From Bog-473 sp963763575 (GTDB taxonomy: Bacteria > Actinomycetota > Acidimicrobiia > Acidimicrobiales > RAAP-2), in the NCBI GenBank assembly GCA_963763575.1, contig CAVXPD010000025.1:10628-74627 (forward strand): DNA of 64,000 nt. The letters are read 5' to 3'. Position numbers and translations under genes: made by a program. Shown piece by piece: positions 33,666-42,226 of the stretch. Each line of letters starts with the position of its first letter. Position 1 is the stretch's first letter. The notes below the pieces were generated by a model. That model searched no databases. It had not been told where the DNA came from and saw only the letters and a list, made by a program, of their open reading frames with translations.

Positions 33666-34691
33666 GTGCCCACGGCGCGTGCGCCCGGACGAGTCACCGT
33701 CATCGGCGATCACACCGACTACAACGGTGGGCTGTCGCTGCCCATGGCCATCGGGCTGGCGACCGAGATCACCTTCACCCCCAAGCCCGGCAGCTTCCTC
33801 GTCGGGATCGCGTCGGACCAGTTCCCCCGCGAGCCGGCCGAGATCCTGTTGGGACAGCCGACCGCCCCGGTGCCGCCCCACGCGCTCCTGGCGGAGGGCG
33901 TCCTACGTCGCTCCCCACCCGCCTCGGGCGGTTCGGTCCGTGTCACGAGCACGCTCCCGGTCGGCGCCGGGCTCTCCTCGAGCGCCGCGTTCGCTGTCGC
34001 GTTCCTGCTGGCGCTCGGCCAGGACGGCGATCCCCTTGCGCTGGCGCGGGCCTGCCAGGAGGCCGAGCGCCACGCCGGCGCCCACGTGGGCCTGCTCGAC
34101 CCGCTCACGATCGCAGGCGCGACGGCACACCACGCGCTGTCCGTCGATTTCCACACGCTCGAGACCCGGCAGGTCCGGGTCCCGGACGACGCCGCCTTCG
34201 TCGTGGTGCACAGCGAGTCGCCGCGGCTCCTGGTCGACTCCCCCTACGCCACCCGGCGCGCCGAGTGCGATCGGGCGGCGCGCGCCCTCGGGCGCCCGCT
34301 CGGCCTCTGCACGCTCGGCGACCTGAGCGAGCTGGACGACCCGGTCCTGCGCCGGCGCGCCCGCCACGTCGTGACCGAGTGCGCCCGGGTGCGTGAGGCC
34401 GAACGCCTCCTCGGCCGGGGCAACCTCGTCGCGCTGGGCGAGGTCATGACCGAGGGCCACCGCAGCCTGGCCAACGACTACCGTGTGTCGGTCCCCGCCG
34501 TCGACGAGCTGGTCGACCACCTGCTGGCCCAGCCGGGAGTCCTGGGCGCCCGCATGTCGGGCGGCGGCTTCGGCGGCTGCGTCATCGCACTGTGCCGGCC
34601 CGACTCCCCGGCCCTCGAACCGGAGGCGTACGCGCCCCGCCGCGCCTGGCGGGTCAGTCCGTCCGCCGGTGCTGCTCTGCTTGCGAGATAG
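33666..34691 (+). CDS. Galactokinase-like GHMP kinase
   Basis: A 341-aa sugar kinase. 'APGRVTVIGDHTDYNGGLSL' is the galactokinase signature with E-to-D exchange, 'STLPVGAGLSSSAAFAVAFL' is the GHMP ATP-binding motif and 'GARMSGGGFGGCVIAL' the third motif. The start GTG 33666 places the signature at once, so the usual N-terminal 20 residues of GalK are missing; the substrate may be galactose or another sugar. The end overlaps the convergent trpD by 38 bp. No other Leloir-pathway genes are near. Confidence 0.85.
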   Translation: MPTARAPGRVTVIGDHTDYNGGLSLPMAIGLATEITFTPKPGSFLVGIASDQFPREPAEILLGQPTAPVPPHALLAEGVLRRSPPASGGSVRVTSTLPVGAGLSSSAAFAVAFLLALGQDGDPLALARACQEAERHAGAHVGLLDPLTIAGATAHHALSVDFHTLETRQVRVPDDAAFVVVHSESPRLLVDSPYATRRAECDRAARALGRPLGLCTLGDLSELDDPVLRRRARHVVTECARVREAERLLGRGNLVALGEVMTEGHRSLANDYRVSVPAVDELVDHLLAQPGVLGARMSGGGFGGCVIALCRPDSPALEPEAYAPRRAWRVSPSAGAALLAR

Positions 34692-35718
34692 CCACCAGCG
34701 CGTCGAGCACGCCGAGCGCACGTCCGCTGTCGAGTGACTCGCGCGCCAGCGTCATCCCGCTCTCGAAGTCGTCGACCCGTCCGGCCACGATCAGCGCCGC
34801 CGCCGCGTTCAGCACCCCGATGTCGCGACGGGGGCCCTGCTCCCCCTCGAGCACCGTGCGGATGACCCGGGCATTGAACGCGGCGTCGCCTCCCTTGAGG
34901 TCGGCCATCGTGGCGGGCGTCAGGCCGAGCTCTTTGGGGTCGACCCGCCACTCCGAGGTCTCGAACGCCCCGGACCCGTCCCCTCGCACCTCGAGCACGC
35001 TCGCCGGGGACGTGACGCTCAGCTCGTCGAGGCCGTCGTCGGCGTGCACGATGAACGTGCGCCGGCTGCGGGTCGCGCCGAAGACGCCCGCCATGACCGG
35101 CCCGATCGCCGGATCGCTGATTCCCACCAGCTGGTGGCGGACCCGGGCCGGGTTGGTCAGCGGGCCGAGGAAGTTGAAGACGGTCGGCACCCCGACCTCC
35201 TTGCGGACCGGCCCGACGAATCGCATGGCCGGGTGGAAGCGCTGCGCGAAGCAGAAGCCCATGCCCGCATCGCGGACGCACGCAGCGACGCCCGCTGGAC
35301 CGATCTCGATGGCCACCCCGAGCGCTTCGAGCACGTCGGCCGTCCCCACCGAGGAGGAGGCGGCGCGATTGCCGTGCTTGCACACGTGCACGCCGGCCCC
35401 TGCCGTGATCAACGCCGCCAGCGTCGTGACGTTGATGCTGGCCAGGCGGTCGCCGCCCGTGCCGACCAGGTCCAACACCACGGTGCCCTTGTCGAGGCCG
35501 AGGGGACAGGGCACCGCCGCGTCGACCATGGCCCGGGCCAGCCCGGTCACCTCTTCGGCCGTCTCCCCCTTGGCGTGCAGCAGGGTCAGGAACGCGCCGA
35601 TCTGCGCGGGCGTGGCGTCGCCGGCGAAGACGACGCCCATCGTCTCGGCCGCTTCCTCCTCGCTGAGCGGCTCCCGACGCGAGAGGCGCGCCAGGACCTC
35701 GGGCCAGCTCAGCGCCAC
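34654..35718 (-). CDS. trpD: Anthranilate phosphoribosyltransferase
   Basis: Second step of tryptophan synthesis, joins anthranilate and PRPP. 'LDLVGTGGDRLASINVTTLA' is the PRPP-binding loop and 'KHGNRAASSSVGTADVLEAL' the anthranilate/Mg site. Product about 354 aa from GTG 35718; the frame reaches 35769 over the upstream gene without family residues. It is isolated from other trp genes and placed 3' to an acyl-CoA dehydrogenase gene, with a 19-bp gap. Convergent overlap with the galactokinase-like gene. Confidence 0.94.
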   Translation of the reverse strand: MALSWPEVLARLSRREPLSEEEAAETMGVVFAGDATPAQIGAFLTLLHAKGETAEEVTGLARAMVDAAVPCPLGLDKGTVVLDLVGTGGDRLASINVTTLAALITAGAGVHVCKHGNRAASSSVGTADVLEALGVAIEIGPAGVAACVRDAGMGFCFAQRFHPAMRFVGPVRKEVGVPTVFNFLGPLTNPARVRHQLVGISDPAIGPVMAGVFGATRSRRTFIVHADDGLDELSVTSPASVLEVRGDGSGAFETSEWRVDPKELGLTPATMADLKGGDAAFNARVIRTVLEGEQGPRRDIGVLNAAAALIVAGRVDDFESGMTLARESLDSGRALGVLDALVAISQAEQHRRTD

Positions 35719-35737
35719 GACGATCCCGGCTGCGTGA

Positions 35738-36913
35738 TCAGTCCCACCACAGGTCGCGGTCGAGCACACCGCGTGCGATGAGCCCCAGCTGCACCTGCGA
35801 CGTACCCTCGACGATGGTCAGCTGCTTGGCGTCGCGGTACCACTGCTCGGTCGGGTGGTCCTCCATGTAGCCGGCCGCGCCCAGCAGCTGGACGGCCAGG
35901 GACGAGGCGCGCACGGCGAGCTCCGTGGCGTGGTACTTGGCCATGGAGAGGTAGGGGACGAACTCCTTGGTGAACTTGCCCTCGTCGGCGAGCACTGCGG
36001 CGCGGTAAGTGAGCAGCCGCGCCGCCTCGATGTCGACGGCGCACTTGGCGATCTCCCACTGGATCCCCTGGAAGTCGGCGATCGTCTTGCCAAAGGCGGC
36101 CCGCTGCTGCACGTACTCGGTGGCGTACATGAGGGCGCCCTCGGCCAGTCCGATGCCGCGGGCGGCGACGATGGGGCGCATGGCGTTGAGCCCGAGCATG
36201 GCCAGGCGGAAGCCGCCGACCTCGCCGATCACGTTCTCCGCCGGGACGTGCACGTCACTGAGCACGAGCTCGCCGGTGTCCACGCCGCGCACCCCCATCT
36301 TGTGGTCGGTGCGCCCGACGTCGACGCCGTCCCACGCCCGCTCGACGATGAACGCGGTCACCGAGTCGTGGGCGCGGCTGGCCGGGTCCGACGTCTTGGC
36401 GAACACGGTGTACCAGTCCGCCTCGCGCACGCCCGACATCCAGCACTTGGTGCCGTTGAGCACCCAGCCGCCGTCCGGCCCGGCGTCCGGCACAGCCCTC
36501 GTCCGCATGCCCATCACGTCGCTGCCGGCCTGGGGTTCGGACAGGCCGAAGGCGGCCCGCAGCTCACCGTCACAGATGCCCGGCAGGTAGCGCTTCTTCT
36601 GCTCCTCGGTGCCGGCGATCATCACCGGCCCGGTGGGCAGCCGGGTGAGGAGGAGCATGAGGGCCGCCGTATTGGAGTACTTGGCCACCTCTTCGATGGC
36701 CAGCGCCAGGCCCAGGATCCCCGCCCCCGAGCCGCCGTACTCGGGTGGGATGCACAGCCCGAGCAGGCCGGCGTCGCGGTAAGTGTCGAAGATGTCCTGG
36801 GGGTACGCGCTCTCCTTGTCGATCGCCCGGGCCCGGGGCTTCACCTTGTCCTGAGCCAAACGCCGGACCGAGTCGCGGAGTTCGAGCAGTTCTTCGGGGA
36901 GGTCGAAGTGCAC
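35738..36913 (-). CDS. Acyl-CoA dehydrogenase
   Basis: FAD-dependent beta-oxidation enzyme of 391 aa. 'FGLSEPQAGSDVMGMRTRAV' binds FAD, 'GTKCWMSGVREADWYTVFAK' and 'GVRGVDTGELVLSDVHVP' are domain landmarks, and 'QLLGAAGYMEDHPTEQWYRD' with 'IVEGTSQVQLGLIARGVL' form the C-terminal helix domain. The catalytic base is the Glu of 'IVEGTS'. Specificity cannot be read. The start is 13 bp from that of the divergent LCP gene. Confidence 0.93.
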   Translation of the reverse strand: MHFDLPEELLELRDSVRRLAQDKVKPRARAIDKESAYPQDIFDTYRDAGLLGLCIPPEYGGSGAGILGLALAIEEVAKYSNTAALMLLLTRLPTGPVMIAGTEEQKKRYLPGICDGELRAAFGLSEPQAGSDVMGMRTRAVPDAGPDGGWVLNGTKCWMSGVREADWYTVFAKTSDPASRAHDSVTAFIVERAWDGVDVGRTDHKMGVRGVDTGELVLSDVHVPAENVIGEVGGFRLAMLGLNAMRPIVAARGIGLAEGALMYATEYVQQRAAFGKTIADFQGIQWEIAKCAVDIEAARLLTYRAAVLADEGKFTKEFVPYLSMAKYHATELAVRASSLAVQLLGAAGYMEDHPTEQWYRDAKQLTIVEGTSQVQLGLIARGVLDRDLWWD

Positions 36914-36926
36914 CGGCGCAGGCTAT

Positions 36927-38627
36927 ATGACGCTCCGGGCAGGTATTTTCTGGGTCTTGACCCCTGTTGGACCAGAGACCGGTGACTCACCCGACGAAGT
37001 TCCCACCGAGCTCGCGGCCGAGCCGCCCCGGTCCCGGCACGACCTCCAGACAGAGCTCCGCAAGACCCACAAGAAGGAGCGCAAGCACAAACACCGGTGG
37101 CGCCGGCGCACCTTCTACGTGCTCGGCAGCTTGGTGCTCATTGCGGCGCTCGCTGCCGGCGGGATCTACGAGTACGTCAACTACCGCTACGACCAGATCA
37201 AGAAGATCCATTCCAAGCACCTGGTGACGCAGGCCCCCGCCGGGCAGCCGTTCAACCTGCTCTTCGTCGGCTCCGACACCCGCTCCTTCGTGCAGAACTC
37301 CACGCAGGAGAACGCGTTCGGCAACCCGTCCGACCAGGGTGGCCAGCGCAGCGACGTCACCATGGTGGCCCGCTTCGTGCCCGCCACCAAGAGCGTGACG
37401 ATCCTGTCCATCCCCCGCGACCTCTGGGTCGACATCCCGGGGAACGTGTCGGGGGTCTCTGGCATGAACCGCATCAACACGGCCTATAACAACGGCCCGG
37501 ACCTGCTGATCCAGACGATCGAGCAAGTCCTCGGCGTCCCGGTCAACCACTTCGTGGCGGTCGACTTCCCCGGTTTCCAGGGCATGGTGGATGCGCTCGG
37601 TGGCATCACCTTGGACTTCCCCACCGAGGTGAAGGACCAGTACTCCGGCCTCGACATCACCACCCCGGGCTGCCAGGTGGTGAACGGCGCGACGGCGCTC
37701 GAGCTGGTGCGAGCCCGACACTTGTACTACACGCAAGACGGCGAATGGCAGTACGACGGGCAGTCGGACTTCAGCCGCATCCAGCGCCAGGACGCGTTCT
37801 TCCGTGCCGTGCTGGACAAGCTCGACTCCGTCGGTCTGAACCCGCTGACCATCAACGCCTTCATCGGCGCTGCGGTCGGCAACCTGACCATCGACGACTC
37901 GCTGAGCAAAAGTGACCTTTTCGATCTGGCGACCGAATTCCGAGGGTTGCCACAGTCGCACTTCGTGACCGAGACGCTTCCGACGATCGGCTACGTCACC
38001 GACGGCGGAGCGCAGGTGTTGGAGCTCGCGCAGCCCTACGCCCAGAACATGATCAACGCGTTCAACGTCATCGGTGTGAAGGCTCCTGCCTCGGCCACCG
38101 TGGCGACCAAGGGACGCTCGACGACGACTACGACCGTTCCGACCGAGGCGCACAAACTGGTGAGCGTCACCGTGCTCAATGCCTCGTCGGTCAACGGCAT
38201 CGCGCACCTCGACGCGGCGGCCCTCGCCTTCCAGGGCTTCAACATCTCCGAGATCGGCAACGCGACGACGCCGCTCGGTTCGGGCGCCAGCTCAGAAATC
38301 CTCTACGGCCCCGCCGGCAAGGAGGCGGCGCAGACCCTGGCGTCGGTGCTGAGCGGGCCCGACACGTTGGTGCCCGACCCGAACCTGACCGGGCAGAACG
38401 TCTCTCTCCTGGTTTCCAGCGCGGCGCTGAAGGTGGCCTCGGCCTCATCGGCGACGGGACCGGGAACGGTGGGCGCCACCACGACCACCGCGGCCCCCAC
38501 CACGACGACCACGGTCCCCGCCGACGTCTACACCAATACCCAGCTCGAGCCCTGGAACCCCTACCCCTGCACGCTCGGCGGGGCGACGCAGGCGTCGCCG
38601 ACGACCGTGGCGAAGAAGAAGCACTGA
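36927..38627 (+). CDS. LytR-CpsA-Psr family protein with LytR_C domain
   Basis: A 566-aa wall-glycopolymer ligase. A basic cytoplasmic segment (about 40-60, many Lys/Arg) and one transmembrane helix (about 62-82) lead to the LCP domain: 'NLLFVGSDTRSF', 'SVTILSIPRDLWVDIPG', 'NRINTAYNNGPDLLIQTIEQ' and 'FSRIQRQDAFFRAVLDKLDS' carry the Arg/Asp residues that bind pyrophosphate-lipid. A LytR_C domain follows (about 405-480), and Thr-rich runs (TTTTTVP) link domains. It probably attaches arabinogalactan- or teichoic-acid-like polymer to peptidoglycan. Confidence 0.93.
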   Translation: MTLRAGIFWVLTPVGPETGDSPDEVPTELAAEPPRSRHDLQTELRKTHKKERKHKHRWRRRTFYVLGSLVLIAALAAGGIYEYVNYRYDQIKKIHSKHLVTQAPAGQPFNLLFVGSDTRSFVQNSTQENAFGNPSDQGGQRSDVTMVARFVPATKSVTILSIPRDLWVDIPGNVSGVSGMNRINTAYNNGPDLLIQTIEQVLGVPVNHFVAVDFPGFQGMVDALGGITLDFPTEVKDQYSGLDITTPGCQVVNGATALELVRARHLYYTQDGEWQYDGQSDFSRIQRQDAFFRAVLDKLDSVGLNPLTINAFIGAAVGNLTIDDSLSKSDLFDLATEFRGLPQSHFVTETLPTIGYVTDGGAQVLELAQPYAQNMINAFNVIGVKAPASATVATKGRSTTTTTVPTEAHKLVSVTVLNASSVNGIAHLDAAALAFQGFNISEIGNATTPLGSGASSEILYGPAGKEAAQTLASVLSGPDTLVPDPNLTGQNVSLLVSSAALKVASASSATGPGTVGATTTTAAPTTTTTVPADVYTNTQLEPWNPYPCTLGGATQASPTTVAKKKH

Positions 38628-38661
38628 CAGACCGACAGGGAAGGCTGACCTGGGAGTCCTT

Positions 38662-38680
38662 CCCGCCCGGTGGGGGCGGG
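38662..38680. terminator. Possible bidirectional hairpin terminator
   Basis: CCCGCCC and GGGCGGG form a perfect 7-bp stem with a 5-nt loop between the convergent LCP gene and whiB. No clear T-run follows, so it may act by another mechanism. Confidence 0.4.
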
Positions 38681-38690
38681 GCCGGGGCGC

Positions 38691-38930
38691 CTAAGCCGAC
38701 TTGCGGCGCTGCCGCACGAGCCGCCGGCGCTCCCGCTCGGTCGTGCCGCCCCAGACGCCCTCACGCTCGCGGTGGGCCAGCGCGTGCTCCAAGCACGCTT
38801 GGCGAACCGGGCAGACGGCGCAGACAGCCTTGGCCTCGGCCGCGTCGACCTCGTCCTCGGTCACCGGGTAGAACACCTCGACGTCGAGGCCCCGGCAGGC
38901 GGCTTGCTTGCGCCACGTGGTGGCGGTCAT
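38691..38930 (-). CDS. WhiB family Fe-S transcriptional regulator
   Basis: A 79-aa actinobacterial regulator. Four Cys ligands for a [4Fe-4S] cluster are in 'QAACRGLD' and 'CAVCPVRQAC', followed by the 'EGVWGGTTERERRRL' turn and a basic DNA-binding tail 'RQRRKSA'. The start is ATG 38930 (MTATTWRKQ); GAGGAAG lies upstream. The open frame continues to 39017 without conserved sequence. WhiB proteins sense redox or control division and metabolism. The target is unknown. Confidence 0.93.
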   Translation of the reverse strand: MTATTWRKQAACRGLDVEVFYPVTEDEVDAAEAKAVCAVCPVRQACLEHALAHREREGVWGGTTERERRRLVRQRRKSA

Positions 38931-39097
38931 GGAAAACACTTCCTCTAGCGGAATACTGAGATGGACACTTGTATTTCCCCTGGTAGGAGGGCCTTTCGAT
39001 CCGCTCACCGACGGCACAGCCTCCGAATTCCGGGGGACGAAGAGTATGTCTCACGAATCGTGCGCCTGTAAAGGGTGGCGCACAGAATTGTCCCTGG

Positions 39098-39796
39098 TCA
39101 GCCGATGGGTAGGGCCTTTGTTGTCCCGAGCAGGTCCCCGAGCAGCTCCTCCCGGATTTCGGGGGTGATCTCGGTCCGAGCCTCGTAGGCGGGATGGGCG
39201 GACGCCAAGGAGACTTCGGCCGCGTTCTCGAACGCGGCCACCTGATCCTCGGTGAAGGGGAACCGCAAGTAGTGGACGGCGGGCGTCACGGTCTCGCGGG
39301 TGAGCGCGGCAGCGTGCTGGGCCTCGGGCACGCTCCATACGACGTCGCCGTCCATGACGAACTCGACTTTGCGCTCGATCCCGACCAGCTTGGGCAGCCA
39401 CTCCCGCAATTGGTCTTCGGTGGTGAGCTCGATGAAGAGCGTGGCCGACAGCTCGCGCGCCGACGGCAGCAGCCGGTTGTAGACGTCGAGCTCGGCCTGG
39501 ATCGCCTCGTCGCTGATGATCTTCTCCACCCGCGCCATCTCCTGCACCTGGAAGCGCACCGTGTCGAAGGACTCGAAGACGAGGGTCATGATCGGGCCGA
39601 GCGCCACCCGGCGGCGCCTCTTGCGTTCGATGACCCGGGCCCGGTAGTCGTCGCGCACCCGCTCGTAGGCGCGCAGGTCCAAGACGTCTTCGAGTGTGAG
39701 CCTCCGCACCGCACCAGAACCGACGGCATCGGCCCCTTCACTCTCGGGACGGGTCACCGCAAGCCGCCGAGCCCGGCCACGACCTGGCACGATCAC
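39098..39796 (-). CDS. DUF3501 family protein
   Basis: A 232-aa protein. 'LTLEDVLDLRAYERVRDDYR', 'LVFESFDTVRFQVQEMARVE' and 'ELSATLFIELTTEDQLREWL' are typical of DUF3501. The N-terminal 30 residues are less conserved, and the true start may be nearer 'RRLTLEDVL'. The family is often found beside rubrerythrin and Fur genes, exactly as here (13-bp gap). A redox or metal role is suggested by that context only. Confidence 0.88.
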   Translation of the reverse strand: MIVPGRGRARRLAVTRPESEGADAVGSGAVRRLTLEDVLDLRAYERVRDDYRARVIERKRRRRVALGPIMTLVFESFDTVRFQVQEMARVEKIISDEAIQAELDVYNRLLPSARELSATLFIELTTEDQLREWLPKLVGIERKVEFVMDGDVVWSVPEAQHAAALTRETVTPAVHYLRFPFTEDQVAAFENAAEVSLASAHPAYEARTEITPEIREELLGDLLGTTKALPIG

Positions 39797-39809
39797 GGGT
39801 GGCGATCAT

Positions 39810-40229
39810 CTAGTCGAGGGTCTCGAGTCCCTTCGTGAAGCGCCCGGCGTGCGACTTCTCGGCGCGGGCCAGCGTCTCGAGCCACTCCGCGATCTCCTCA
39901 AACCCTTCGTCGCGGGCTGTCTTGGCGAAGCCGGGGTACATCTCGGTGTACTCGTAGGTCTCTCCCTCAATGGCCGACTTGAGGTTGTCCGTGGTGGCGC
40001 CAACCGCGACGCCGGTGACGGGATCGCCGACCTCGCGGAGGAAGTCGAAGTGACCGAAGGCGTGGCCCGTCTCACCTTCGGCGACTGAGCGGAACAGCGC
40101 TGCGACGTCCGGGTACCCCTCAACATCGGCCTTCTGGGCGAAGTAAAGGTAGCGGCGGTTGGCTTGGCTTTCGCCGGCGAACGCCTCCTTGAGGTTGCCC
40201 TCCGTCTTGCTCCCCTTCAGTGCAGGCAT
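39810..40229 (-). CDS. Rubrerythrin, rubredoxin-less
   Basis: A 139-aa diiron peroxidase-type protein. Iron ligands lie in 'AFAGESQANRRYLYFAQKAD' (Glu), 'FRSVAEGETGHAFGHFDFL' (Glu, Glu-x-x-His) and 'AIEGETYEYTEMYPGF' plus 'ARAEKSHAGRF'. The C-terminal rubredoxin domain of classical rubrerythrin is absent. It lies in the cluster Fur-rubrerythrin-DUF3501 and probably removes hydrogen peroxide; the electron donor is unknown, the nearby Cys-rich protein is a candidate. Confidence 0.92.
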   Translation of the reverse strand: MPALKGSKTEGNLKEAFAGESQANRRYLYFAQKADVEGYPDVAALFRSVAEGETGHAFGHFDFLREVGDPVTGVAVGATTDNLKSAIEGETYEYTEMYPGFAKTARDEGFEEIAEWLETLARAEKSHAGRFTKGLETLD

Positions 40230-40280
40230 AGCTTGTACGTACCTTTCTCTCTTGGTTCTGGCTTGGTTCTGGTTGGTCTA

Positions 40281-40724
40281 CTACGAGATCTGCCTTGTCG
40301 GCTGCGGCTCCCGGCACTCGTCGCACAGGCCCCGGAAGACGACCTCGGCGCTGTCGACGACGAAGCCCTGCGCAGCCCGCCGGGACACGGTGAGGCCCGC
40401 GAAATCGGCCTCCAAGTCGCGGACCTTGCCGCACGACCGGCAGACCAGGTGGTGGTGCGACTCCTCGACGTGCGGGTCGAAGCGTGCGGAGCCGGTACCC
40501 ACGTCGAGCACGGAGATGGCCCCGAGCTCGGCCAGGTCGTTGAGGGTCTGGTAGACGGTCTTGAGCGAGACGTGTGGCATCTCGCGTCTGACTCGCTCGT
40601 GGACGCTCTCGGCAGAAGGATGGGTGACGTCGCCCTCCAGGGCGCGGAAGATGCACTGACGCTGCGCCGTGATCTTGCGACCGTGGGCCCGGAAGAGATC
40701 CGTCAGTGCCTGGGGTGATTGCAT
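40281..40724 (-). CDS. Fur/PerR family regulator
   Basis: A 147-aa metal-dependent repressor. A winged helix ('ITAQRQCIFRALEG', 'SLKTVYQTLNDLAELG') is followed by the dimer domain with His-rich 'ESHHHLVCRSCGKVRDLEAD' and a second Cys pair 'GLCDECRE', giving a structural zinc site. Synteny with rubrerythrin favours a PerR-like peroxide sensor over an iron-uptake Fur. An operator palindrome lies 33 bp upstream, so autoregulation is likely. Confidence 0.92.
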   Translation of the reverse strand: MQSPQALTDLFRAHGRKITAQRQCIFRALEGDVTHPSAESVHERVRREMPHVSLKTVYQTLNDLAELGAISVLDVGTGSARFDPHVEESHHHLVCRSCGKVRDLEADFAGLTVSRRAAQGFVVDSAEVVFRGLCDECREPQPTRQIS

Positions 40725-40756
40725 CGCACGCTCACCCTAGCGGGCGGTGCCACCTT

Positions 40757-40776
40757 TTTGACAACGATTGTCGAAA
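40757..40776 (-). promoter_or_regulatory. Fur/PerR-type operator before the fur-like gene
   Basis: TTTGACAACGATTGTCGAAA, an inverted repeat with GACAA / TTGTC half sites and a 3-bp spacer. A TAGGGT hexamer (minus strand, 40734-40739) lies between it and the start codon and fits an actinobacterial -10 element 9 nt before the ATG. A 45-bp stretch around it is nearly duplicated at 41113-41157. Confidence 0.75.
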
Positions 40777-40846
40777 TCTGTGTTCGACCTGCACCGGTGG
40801 ACCCCTCAGGTGAACGTAGGTCCGACGCTGAGGGTTCGACGACCTG

Positions 40847-41107
40847 TTACGTGCCCGCCGCTTCGCCCGCTGGAATCGCCTCCCACCATTGGCACCACCA
40901 GTTCCCTCCGACCAGGATGCGGACCTTCGGATGCCAGCAGTACGACAGGTCTTTGTAGTCCTCGAGGTAGTAACGGCAGTTGTCACACCGTTCGTCGCCT
41001 GAGGGATGCCCACGGAGGACGTTGTTGTCAACCATGTGGCCGAGCTCCACGGAGAGTTGCTCGTCGATCTCCTTGGGCTCTGGCTCGGGAATCGTGTAGT
41101 CGGACAC
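40847..41107 (-). CDS. Small Cys-rich, HiPIP-like redox protein
   Basis: An 86-aa acidic protein. Four Cys are arranged as 'ERCDNCRYYLEDYKDLSYCW' and 'GNWWCQWWEA', a CxxC-x(n)-C-x(n)-C pattern with many Trp/Tyr, resembling high-potential-iron-sulfur or Bss-gamma-type small subunits. The sequence suggests a [4Fe-4S] electron carrier, not proven. It begins with GTG 41107, 6 nt after a TAGGGT -10-like hexamer, suggesting a leaderless transcript. It has its own operator identical in type to that of the fur-like gene and is probably a member of its regulon. Confidence 0.7.
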   Translation of the reverse strand: MSDYTIPEPEPKEIDEQLSVELGHMVDNNVLRGHPSGDERCDNCRYYLEDYKDLSYCWHPKVRILVGGNWWCQWWEAIPAGEAAGT

Positions 41108-41136
41108 CGCGTCACCCTAGCGGGCACCGCCACCAT

Positions 41137-41156
41137 TCTGACAATCGTTGTCAAAA
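41137..41156 (-). promoter_or_regulatory. Fur/PerR-type operator before the HiPIP-like gene
   Basis: TCTGACAATCGTTGTCAAAA with TGACAA / TTGTCA half sites and a 3-bp spacer, matching the operator at 40757. The downstream sequence to the start codon, including the TAGGGT hexamer at 41114-41119 (minus strand), is also conserved. Confidence 0.75.
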
Positions 41157-41204
41157 TCGGGGCGGGACCGGCAGTGGTGGTCGGCTCCGTCAGTTGTAGG
41201 TCCC

Positions 41205-41642
41205 TCAGCCGCTCAGGGCCTTCCAGAAGAAGTGCCTCGCCGACCCCGGAGGGAAGTCGTCCAGGCGACCGAACTCCTGATAGCCCAGCCGCTCGTAGAA
41301 ACCGGGCGCCTGGAAGCCATAGGTGTCCACCCACGCACGCCGACAGCCCCTCCCAAGCGCCTCGGTCTCGAACCGTTCGACGAGCCTGCGCCCCCATCCC
41401 GCGCCTCGGTGCGCCTCCTCAACCCAGAGCAGGCTGAGATAGAGCCATCCGTAGTGCGTGTCGCCTGCGGCCCCTCCCACGATGCCGCCGTTCCGGCGCA
41501 GAAAGACGGCGAGCGCCACTTTGGCCCGGTCCCCCGCCAAGGCGGTGGTCCCGTTGAACTCGTCGATGCCGTTGCTCAAGACCCCCAAGTCCTCGAGAGC
41601 CGGTTCGGCGGTCACCTCCATCTCGACCCCGTTCTCCGTCAT
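41205..41642 (-). CDS. GNAT family N-acetyltransferase
   Basis: A 145-aa acetyltransferase from ATG 41642 (MTENGVEMEV). The acetyl-CoA loop is 'EEAHRGAGWGRRLVERFETE' (Q/R-x-x-G-x-G/A), preceded by 'YLSLLWVE', and 'TYGFQAPGFYERLGYQEFGR' is the C-terminal GNAT motif. It follows pyrE by 17 bp in the same direction. The substrate is unknown; the longer upstream frame is antiphase in pyrE. Confidence 0.88.
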   Translation of the reverse strand: MTENGVEMEVTAEPALEDLGVLSNGIDEFNGTTALAGDRAKVALAVFLRRNGGIVGGAAGDTHYGWLYLSLLWVEEAHRGAGWGRRLVERFETEALGRGCRRAWVDTYGFQAPGFYERLGYQEFGRLDDFPPGSARHFFWKALSG

Positions 41643-41659
41643 GCTCAGTTCCGGAACTC

Positions 41660-42172
41660 CTACAGGTCCTGCATGGTGAAAAGCGACCGGAGCTCGATCC
41701 CCTCGGCGCCGACCACGTCGGCCCCCCCGCCTTCGCGGTCTATGACACAGAGGGCGTGTTCCACCATGGCGCCCTCGGCGCGCAGGTCCTGGGCCGAGAG
41801 CACCATCTGGCCGCCGGTGGTGACGACGTCTTCGACGATCAAGAGACGTCGGCCCTCGACATCGCCCCCCTCGCACATCTTCTCGGTGCCGTACTTCTTG
41901 GGCTCCTTGCGCACGAAGTACGCCGGCAGCCCGGTGACGGACGAGAGCATCGTGGCCAGGGGCACACCACCGAGCTCCAGGCCGGCGAGACCCTCGACCC
42001 CGGGCGGCACCAGCGGCACGAGTGCCGCGACGATGTCCGCCAATAGCGCCGGATCCGACTCGAAACGGTACTTATCGAAGTAGTGGTCGGCCTTGCGTCC
42101 GGATCGCAGGACGAACGTGCCCGTGAGGTGGGATGCGGCGAAGACGCGAGCGGCCAAGGTCACGGAGCCCAT
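41660..42172 (-). CDS. pyrE: Orotate phosphoribosyltransferase
   Basis: Fifth step of UMP synthesis: orotate plus PRPP to OMP. 170 aa. The PRPP motif 'RLLIVEDVVTTGGQMVLSAQ' and the N-terminal 'FVLRSGRKADHYFDKYRFES' are typical, and 'GLELGGVPLATMLSSVTGLP' binds the substrate. Lys/Arg residues of the flexible loop ('RKEPKKYGTEKM') are present. Other pyrimidine genes are absent from the window. Confidence 0.94.
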   Translation of the reverse strand: MGSVTLAARVFAASHLTGTFVLRSGRKADHYFDKYRFESDPALLADIVAALVPLVPPGVEGLAGLELGGVPLATMLSSVTGLPAYFVRKEPKKYGTEKMCEGGDVEGRRLLIVEDVVTTGGQMVLSAQDLRAEGAMVEHALCVIDREGGGADVVGAEGIELRSLFTMQDL

Positions 42173-42226
42173 TCTGCCGGTTCAGTCGCTGGACGCGCCG
42201 GACCTGCTGTTATGAAGGCCTGGCAC

